DNA of 64,000 nucleotides from Nemertoderma westbladi (taxonomy: Eukaryota > Xenacoelomorpha > Nemertodermatida > Nemertodermatidae), in NCBI GenBank assembly GCA_032718475.1, contig JAUCBJ010007520.1, forward strand, positions 1 to 64,000, written 5' to 3'. The notes beneath the pieces were generated by a model, which saw nothing but the letters and a program-made list of their open reading frames with translations, was not told the DNA's origin and searched no databases. The position numbers and the translations under genes are program-made. Below are positions 56,581 to 64,000 of this stretch, one piece after another (position 1 is the stretch's first letter; the number at the start of each line of letters is the position of its first letter).

Positions 56581-59199
56581 GTGTACTAGAACAGCCCATC
56601 ATACAGCATAGAGCGATTAGATAAGTTTTATCGATGTAGAGCATTCATTAGGTAAGGAAATTGAAATATACGAGTTTATATTATTCAACCAATTTTGTAT
56701 AGTATGTAGCCTTACATATGTAATTTTTATAATAAAACCTTAGTATATTAAATTATGGTGGCAAACTTTTGTAAAACATTAATACGAATTTGCCGTTTAT
56801 TGACATTGACTGATCCTAATGTGTATTCGTATTAATTTCGTTTATATTTCCCTACAAACTAATGTTATACTAAATTAATGCTAAATGTGCTTTAATAATT
56901 GCGAAATTAATGCTACGGCCATAAACCTATAAGCCCACCAAGACAGATTTATTACCATATATGGTAATGATTTGGGAAATGGGGAAGCATAGGGCTATAA
57001 TCCGGCTCTCCCATTGGTTTAGTTATTTTAGGTTGGTCTAATGGTAGTAGGATTTGTTGGACCAATGATATAATCATTGCTTCATACCTATATTTTGTCA
57101 GTGTACCTCAGTATACTTTTAGTGTATGCCAGTGTATACCTGTCCACCAGTATAGCGGTACTGTGCACGTTTTAGTTGACTTTAATGTTTTCGATCTTCT
57201 TGCTTGTCATTTGTACATCAATTTCTGCTTTTAAGCCTATATAATTACAACTTTGAATAATGATCTTCTTGCATTGACTCTTGATTTCTTTAATCTTTGC
57301 GATTGCGATGTAGCAATTCCTTACAAGAATTTCCTTTCAACTGTCAGACTGTTTGTAAATGCATGCGCCGATACAGTAACTATTTGCTTTAGAATGATGG
57401 GCTAAGGGTACCTGTAGGCGTAGCAGGCGCACTGTGGAAGCGACGGAAGGAGGAGTGGAGGATCCAATGTGGGGCAATGCTGGTGGGGGGGGGGGGGGGG
57501 GGGGGGGTAGTTGCGGTTGGGCTAATCAATTAAGGACCGGGGACCGGTCGTCACTACAGTGTTTGGGGGCTGACGATCTAGCTTCGTCTCAACTGTGTAG
57601 TACTAGGGTAGTAATAGCGGTTTAGTTAGGAGAACCGCACGTAGCTTGAGTGGCCTTGCTCTCTCACCCGAGCACTATCACACTAGCTCTATTACCCAAC
57701 TACCATTAGTGTTATTATTACTATATATATTAGTGTGTTGTTAATGCTATTTTATGTTGTGTTGCTGAAGAGAGCCTGGTGTTTGAATATAATGATTAGA
57801 TAGGCGCTACTCTCCCTTGATTGTTTTCTATTTCTTAGTTTATGCATATTAATTGCTGTTAGGTCAAAATAATACAGTATCTAGGCTGTTGCTAGTATAA
57901 CTCAGTAACGTAATAATTAGTAATACATATTCTGGAATACTTAGTAACAAGTACGCAAATTTGTATTTTATGACACTGTAGTTTATTTATCATGTTAGAA
58001 TAAAGTTAAGAACTTGTACGCTGCATAGCGGAGTGGAGAATAGTTGGGTAAATTACTCTTAGAAATACCTTAGGATATTCAACACTAGGCGGTAATTTGA
58101 AAATAGCAGATTAGCAGGCTGACAGAGGTAGCCAGTGTAGCACAGTAGTAATTTTGCTGGCCTAAAGCCAGTGCAAGGCCAAGTTTGACATTAGGACAAA
58201 TAAATAGTCTATCCCATTATAATATTAAAATATTCTCACATTTGACGTTGTCCTGCCCGATAACTGCCTGCATTTCTCTGTGGTAAGTGAACACCGAGTG
58301 CAAACCACCCGCACTTATATTAAGTAGCTTAGGAATCCAACTCGGATTTATTGTTTTGGTTGCTGCTGTTTTGGCTTATAAATTCGAACAGTTAGCTCTT
58401 TGTTGAGAAATCGACAGAGAAAGGAGCATGCGATTGGCAGCGTGAATAATTTGCATAGTAAATGGTTGTGTTTATATAACCCAACAGTAAAGAGTTTTGT
58501 TTGCTGTATCGTTCGACGGTAAGACATTTTGGTAGACGATTCTGCTTGCATCCAACAGTGAAGGAGTTGGATAGTTCAACAGTGAGAGAGCTGATTTTGT
58601 GTTCACTATTCATTTGAAATACAGCAGTTCATTGGGCTGTTAGGGTAGTGTAGTGTATTTATTCACTTTATTATTTGTTCACTAATCACAGAATATAGGA
58701 ATTTATTGGGCCATTGGTAATCGTAAATTAGTAAGTTTTAAATTATAGCTAGGTTTGTGAGAATTCAGTTTCGGCCAAAATTATTTATATAATAAAATTT
58801 AGAGTTTTAGTACCGATATGTTGGATAACTGCTTAATTATTTTACACCATCTGGAGATACATGGCGAGATGGAACTTCTGATCCTGGGGTTTGTGTGGGC
58901 CTACGGGTTCGGTTTGCAATCAGCGACGAGACTGAAACCTAGGACGCGGACGTGGAATCTCACAGCGAACAATGTTAGTTGTTCTGTTGGTACCATTGTA
59001 ATTGTGAAAGCAGTAAAAAATTACCGGTTGTTTAACTGCGAAACTGAACTCAGTATATTAGTTAGCCATCTATGGTGTTTTGGATCGCTCAGTTGGAGAG
59101 AGAGAGAGTGTCGCAACCTGAAGGTGTAGCCACGCGCCAGTGGATACATATATAAAATTTAAAAGTAAAATTACGCTAATTTGAGCTCTATATATATTA
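56581..59199. other. Long stretch without a recognised gene
   Basis: No exon, RNA gene or transposon could be supported. It includes a G23 tract at 57485-57507 with GC-rich surroundings, and three related words (CCAACAGTAAAGAG, CCAACAGTGAAGGAG, CAACAGTGAGAGAG) between 58480 and 58590. Presumably an intron of the minus-strand EGF gene. Confidence 0.35.
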
Positions 59200-60568
59200 G
59201 GGTGGTGCGTTTTTTACTTTTTTTCGATTTCATTGTTCTACCGGTGCATAAAAGTTGCCAAATGGTAAAAAAATAAGGCAAAAAAAATTTCTTTAAATCT
59301 ATGTCTTCACGGATCCCAAGAGGGTTGAAATTTTTTGCCATCGCGATGCACCATAATGAAATTTATAACAATATAACACATTGATGAAAGATCAATGACT
59401 CAAAAAAGAACTTCCTGCATGCATCAAATGTCATCAAATGGGTCCAAAATTAGTTAGATACCAAAATTTTAATTTTTGGATCAAGGGAAGTTGTGCCACA
59501 GGCACATGACCAGAACCTACTCTATGGCGCAAGTGATGATTATTCTCAATTTTGGTGATGGACAACATTTAGTTCTCCTACGGCATTATTATTATGCTCA
59601 TTAGAACCGCAATGACCGATTTAGTGGGTGTAGACACCATCAAAACAAGCATAGAGCGAATAGTTCTTGAGATATTACAGAAAATGTCAACATTACTGCC
59701 TTGATAATTTATAGACAAATACACAAAAATGTTACTTCTAATTATCTTAAGGCATCAAAAATATACACATCACTGCAACAAATTGATTTAGTGTATACAG
59801 AGACCTTCAAAATTAAAGAGTACCGGTAGTACGTAATTCACTATAGTTTTTGTACAAAATGTGTGGAATGTGTCAACTCAATATCACATAGTAATTGGTG
59901 GACATAGTCTTGACATTTTGTAAAATAACTCAAGAACTAATGACTCTACTCTTATTTTGAAGGTGTCTTCACCCACAATATCGATCATTTCTGTGATGTG
60001 TCTATTTTTTGATTCCTTGAGATAATTCAAAATATCATTTATTGTGTATTTGTCCATATCACATCAAGGCGGTAATGTAGACTTGTGCTGTACTTCACAT
60101 TTTCTGCGATATCTCAAGAACTATTCGCTCTACGTTTGTTTTAAAGGTGTCTACCCCCACTAAATCGGCCATTGCGGTTCTAATGAGCATAATATGAATG
60201 CAGTAGGAGAACTCAAAGTTGGCCATCGCGAAAATTGAGAATAATCATCAGTTGCGCCAAATGGTAGGTTCTGGCCATGTGCCTGTGGCACTAGTTCCCT
60301 TGACCCAAAAGTTAAAATTTTGGCATCTAACTAAGTTTGGACCCATTTGATGACATTTGATGCATGCAGGAAGTTCTTTTTTGAGTCATTAATCTTTCAT
60401 CAATGTGTTATATTGTTATACATTTCATTATGGTGCATCGTGATGGCACAAAATTTCAACCCTCTTGGGATCCGTGAAGATATAGATGAAATTTAAAGAA
60501 ATTTTTTTTGCCTTATTGTGCACCGGTAGAACAATGAAATCGAAAAAAAGTAAAAAACGCACCGCCCT
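59200..60568. mobile_element. Large foldback element with ~640-bp inverted arms
   Basis: The two halves are nearly perfect reverse complements from the outer ends (GGGTGGTGCGTTTTTTACTT against AAGTAAAAAACGCACCGCCC) to close to the centre near 59880. Shared inner landmarks include GATGCATGCAGGAAGTTCTT, GGCACATGACCAGAACCTAC and its mirrored form, and AAATCGG[T/C]CATTGCGGTTCT. Both sides are flanked by TATATATTA / TAATATATA, which hides any TA target duplication. There is no ORF. It resembles a non-autonomous terminal-inverted-repeat or foldback element and would form a long hairpin RNA if transcribed. Confidence 0.88.
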
Positions 60569-60578
60569 AATATATATA

Positions 60579-61108
60579 TATACAATTAGAAATAGTTCGG
60601 GTGACAAATTTATTTTTTTTGAATTTTCGAATTAGATTCAAAAATATTTTCGTGTCATACCAGTATTTAAATGCTGTATAATAGCTATAGAGCTACATTT
60701 TTGTTTAAATATTATACCGGTATTTACTATAACTATATACAATTAAATTCACAATATTTATATTGTGAATTTACTTTAGTATTTGACATTTGAGACCAAA
60801 TAAATTATTTTGAAAATAATTTAATCGAAATTTCGATTAAATTAATATATATCTCGAAATCTTGCACGTACACCCGCACTGTTACTGTTAAAATAAAGTG
60901 TCCAAACAAGAAAAAGTGTAAAACCAAGGGTTTACACACCTTGGACAGACCGGTCCAGGACATTGTGTTATTAGAGGAAACATGCATTGAGACAGGCACC
61001 AGCTATGCTATTTGTTGGGGTAAGTCACTTTACCGATGACATTTTTTCTTTGTTTTTTTAATATATATTTGTACATGTTATATATTGTTGTTGTTGTTGT
61101 TGTTGCAG
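60579..61108. other. No confident gene; possible upstream exon
   Basis: AT-rich with inverted AATTTCGATTAAAT words near 60820. A plus-strand open stretch at about 60898-61018 (CPNKKKCKTKGLHTLDRPVQ) ends at a GTAAGT, but its phase does not fit the exon at 61109, so it is not annotated as coding. Confidence 0.3.
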
Positions 61109-61273
61109 CAGAATGAAATACATAAATCTAATCGAATCCTATTCAGCAGCCTACCGGCACTACCGGTAGATGCTAGGCCATTCTATCCAGATAGATTATA
61201 TGCAGATGTGCCAAACACCCCACCGGATTATAGCTACATCTCACAGAAACCAGAACAGATTATTAACCAATGA
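61109..61273 (+). CDS. Possible terminal exon of a plus-strand gene
   Basis: After a (GTT)n tract and a CAG acceptor, the plus strand encodes QNEIHKSNRILFSSLPALPV, then DARPFYPDRLYADVPNTPPD, then YSYISQKPEQIINQ and a TGA stop. The tyrosine/proline-rich sequence resembles the cytoplasmic tail of a membrane receptor, with several Y-x-x-hydrophobic possibilities, but this is only compositional. It starts in phase 0 and no matching upstream exon was found. It ends 55 bp from the minus-strand EGF exon B, so two genes would overlap in opposite directions. Confidence 0.35.
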   Translation, partial: QNEIHKSNRILFSSLPALPVDARPFYPDRLYADVPNTPPDYSYISQKPEQIINQ

Positions 61274-61328
61274 GTTAATCACTTAACTCATTAGTGTCAT
61301 TATAACAATATTAGGAATGCATTATTAC

Positions 61329-61499
61329 CTTCACAAGTGGCTATTTGTTGGTTGTCTGATATTGCTCGAGCATGTAGTTGTATTTGTTGGTATCCTGAGC
61401 GGCAAAGACATTCAAATGATCCAACTATGTTATTACAAGTAGTAGTTGTAGGATCACAATTATGCACAATCGATTCACTACCAGAACATTCGTTTATAT
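61329..61499 (-). CDS. EGF-like (calcium-binding) exon B
   Basis: A 171-bp, phase 1-1 exon on the minus strand has acceptor TTTCACAG|ATATAAACG and donor TGTGAAG|GTAATA. It encodes DINECSGSESIVHNCD, then TCNNIVGSFECLCRSGYQQI, then about a dozen extra residues (QLHARAISDNQQ) before the last cysteine, ATCEG. The six cysteines and D-I-N-E-C start mark a calcium-binding EGF module; the insertion between cysteines five and six is unusual. It closely resembles exon A, as expected for tandem exon duplication. Confidence 0.88.
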
Positions 61500-62427
61500 C
61501 TGTGAAATTAAACAAAGAGAGAGTCAGTTTTATTTTTATTCAATGATATGATTTATAGCTGACACAAAATAAATAAAATGGTACCAATTATAGTCGCAAT
61601 AAATTGATGACAATTTCATCCAAATAAATTTTTGCAGATCCTTATGCTATATACGAAATACAACGAATTTATGGGATCACGTTTTACAGCTGCAGTTTAA
61701 GTGATTAATTATTTCAGATATATGCAATGAACTTTAATGAAATGCATATGTTAAAATCAAATGAAAAACCATTCTTGTGTTTTTTAAAAAAGTGTGTCTT
61801 CATTTGACCCTTAAAAACTTCTAATTACAGTATTGGATCCCTTAAACAAGGCGACAGCGCATTCCAAACGGTTGGGACTGTATGTATATATAAAAGACCT
61901 TGGTGCAAACAACTCACATAGTATGAGCTAGGTGGGTGCAAACATAGTATGAGATGGGTGGGGGGGGGGGGGAGGTGCAAACATAGTCTGAGCTGGGTGG
62001 GGGTGGGGGGAATTGGACGCACTAAAAATGCATCCCTCTCCAGAGGAAATTAGACGCAAATAACAGCTGATTACTGTCAAAAATAAAACTGTAACCTATG
62101 TGTTCTATTGTGTTTAGCTTATTGTTCTGGTTAAAATAACGTGCCACTGTAACCTGTTCCTTTCCCTAGGGATATTAATTCACCAAGATGCGATTTGCAT
62201 CCAGTTTAACCCCCTGTCTCACCCTCATAGTCCACTATGCAGTCCAATATTCAGCAGTCCACTAAATTTAGTGGGCCAACATTCTGACTTATACTTACTT
62301 TTGTAAACAATACTTTATTAGGCCCAATACTGGCAGACAGGCTAAACCGTCCATTTTCTCTTATTCCCTTTTAATTGTTTTGTTTTATTTAACAGAACAT
62401 AATGGTTGCAGAAATGGTTGCGTTGGG
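61500..62427. other. Intron-like sequence with a short G-rich tandem repeat
   Basis: Between 61910 and 62010 GTGCAAACATAGTATGAG(C/A)TGGGTGGGG-type units repeat about three times with G runs. No gene is recognised. Confidence 0.45.
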
Positions 62428-62432
62428 GGCTG

Positions 62433-63224
62433 TGTTGCCGTTATTTGTAACGCCGATGTAAGTTCGAGAGGGTTATGGATCTCACCGATACTAGTAACTG
62501 GATATTGGATCGGGGAGTGGTTGGATAATGCAGATCAAAAATGAACAATAACGAGTTGGATTGAATCATCAATTTATTCTAACTGTTCTTGTTCTCTAAA
62601 GATTTTAACACTGATATATATATATGGGACTCCCCAAACGCCAATATAAATAGATATACACAATTATGATTTTACAATAATGATAATAAGCCTACAGTAC
62701 AAATTATTTAATCGGGCAGATGACTTTATTTTACTTAGATTTTGACCCCCCAAACTACGTGTGAAACCCGTCCGTCTATTCTGTCCGTGTCTGTCATAAG
62801 TCGGTAGGTAGGCCATCAGAAGTCCGTCGGGTCTATCCCTTATGACGCGTGTCATCATGGCCCAATACCCTTTCAGGCTCGTCCGCTTTCAGGTTGGTCC
62901 TCAGGCAAGCTTAGCAGTTCAAAGCTGACCAGCGCCACTTATGCATTTGTCCCTCTGCACTATTCTAGGTCTAGGCCTTGGCATCCAGGAAATCTACCTG
63001 GTGCCACTTTGTACTTATTTCTGGGAACTCAGGGCCCCTTTAAAAGCACGTTGAGTGACGGTTTTATGTTCAATTGTTCGTAAAAACTGCTGTAACTCAA
63101 TTAATTTTAAATTTATGAAGCTCTGGTTTTTTTCACATGGTGCCCAGGACTTTTCGGATTATTCATTTATTGGAGTTTATGAATTTTATGCATGCCCGCA
63201 ACCGAGAATGAAAATAACGCAACA
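62433..63224 (-). mobile_element. Solo LTR, 792 bp, with 5-bp TSD
   Basis: The ends TGTTGCCGTTATTT and AAATAACGCAACA are a near-perfect inverted repeat with TG...CA termini, and GGCTG flanks both sides (62428-62432 and 63225-63229). No second copy or coding interior is present, so it is the product of LTR-LTR recombination. On the minus strand a TATATATATA (about 62615-62625) precedes an AATAAA (about 62573), which suggests the orientation given. Confidence 0.75.
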
Positions 63225-63229
63225 GGCTG

Positions 63230-63666
63230 TAGTTGGGATACACGTTGGAAATTCCACCTGGAACTCTAATTCCGTCATTATTTAGTTTCCCGAAATATCC
63301 TCAGGAATTTGTGGATAAACATGGATGTCCATTGTCCATCGTTTAAACATAAAGTTGGTGCATACTATGTTGCTGAATGCGGTAATTTGGCACCTTAATT
63401 TACTTATTTTTATATATTTTCGGGCCTGAAATATTTTTATCCGGCTAAATCTGTGTCATCACCAATTTTTTTAAATAGCCAAATTCAAATTGCAAACAAT
63501 TGAAAACAATTATTTAAAAGAGTAAATTATTAGTAGCAGTAGGTAAGAATAAAGCTAGTGATAAAGCTAGTGACTAGGAGGACTATTGTTGTATTGCATT
63601 AGATAAAACCTTGTTTATGTAGTAGACCTATAGTAATTTATTAAATACATAAGAATGAATTATTAC
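63230..63666. other. Intron between EGF exons, no further feature
   Basis: AT-rich sequence with no recognised element. Confidence 0.4.
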
Positions 63667-63804
63667 CTTCACATTTACCATCGCTCATATGTTTGTATCC
63701 TGAGAGGCAATCACATTCGAATGATCCATCTATGTTACTGCAGGCAGTAGTGGATAAATCACAGTTGTGCTCAATAGAATCACTACCTGAACATTCGTTT
63801 ATAT
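63667..63804 (-). CDS. EGF-like (calcium-binding) exon A
   Basis: A 138-bp, phase 1-1 exon on the minus strand has the same borders as exon B (TTTCACAG|ATATAAACG; TGTGAAG|GTAATA). It encodes DINECSGSDSIEHNCD, then ACSNIDGSFECDCLSGYKHM and SDGKCEG, a complete six-cysteine EGF-CA module of normal length. D-I-N-E-C and the D-G-S-F-E-C turn are the calcium-binding and hydroxylation-type signatures. Intron sequence next to the exon also resembles that at exon B, so the duplication included flanking DNA. More exons of this gene probably lie to the right of the window. Confidence 0.9.
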
Positions 63805-64000
63805 CTGTGAAATTAAACGAAAATTGGTTATATTTTTATTCAACGATATGATTTATAGATGACGACTGGGCATATTTTAAGTATTCATTGATGGGGCCAT
63901 TTTGTACATCAGCCTCAAAAAGTGGCCCACTACTATCTTAGAAAATGGCCTATCATTTGAGTAGGATACTTGCATCAATGTCTCGCCCCACCACTCCTGC

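Noticed and set aside
60898-61018. Upstream exon for the 61109 plus-strand exon
   Set aside because: It would end in phase 1 while the next exon needs phase 0, and its acceptor lacks a pyrimidine tract.

Overview
The window looks like a repeat-saturated stretch of an animal nuclear genome, probably a marine invertebrate. The support is intron-containing EGF-like exons with GT/AG borders, several classes of eukaryotic transposon, tRNA-derived repeats and low coding density. The recurring word TAGGCCTAC and the EGF architecture would suit an invertebrate deuterostome such as an echinoderm. That is an impression, not a demonstration. Host coding sequence is sparse and almost all on the minus strand. 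Three phase-1 EGF-like exons (63.8, 61.5 and 56.1 kb) precede, in transcription order, a phase-1-compatible terminal exon at 20.8-19.9 kb. They may form one secreted or surface glycoprotein gene with a 35 kb intron full of transposons. A small secreted PAN/apple protein lies at 7.5 kb, and possible single exons at 18.3 kb (-) and 61.1 kb (+). Left part (0-25 kb): the 3' end of an old LTR; two 1.55-kb direct repeats that each carry a 73-nt tRNA-like segment and a terminal hairpin; a TTAA-flanked MITE; a 5'-truncated reverse-transcriptase element with a 31-bp target-site duplication (TSD); a 3' fragment of the same family in opposite orientation with a 15-bp TSD, sitting in the arm of an inverted-repeat element; a hAT-like MITE with an 8-bp TSD and a tRNA-like block; and a degraded non-LTR retrotransposon at 22.2-25.1 kb. 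Middle part (25-44 kb): a piggyBac transposase pseudogene with a recognisable intron, interrupted by a CR1/jockey-like element; a 30-bp minisatellite with a recent 737-bp duplication; a minus-strand non-LTR remnant; a 5-kb TTAA-flanked DNA transposon whose transposase is not of the piggyBac type; and an ORF1-like LINE fragment. Right part (44.5-64 kb): a young, complete LTR element (two LTRs of 1,215 bp, about 99.8% identical, TSD GTTTC). It has a BEL/Pao-like gag-protease frame but lacks reverse transcriptase and integrase, and it carries an unrecognised second ORF. A large foldback element and a solo LTR with a 5-bp TSD follow. The most interesting candidates are the gag-protease-only LTR element with its second ORF and cluster of splice-donor words, the TTAA transposon with its HGKGPCD-motif transposase, and the recently duplicated minisatellite. 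All family assignments come from reading motifs; no database was searched.
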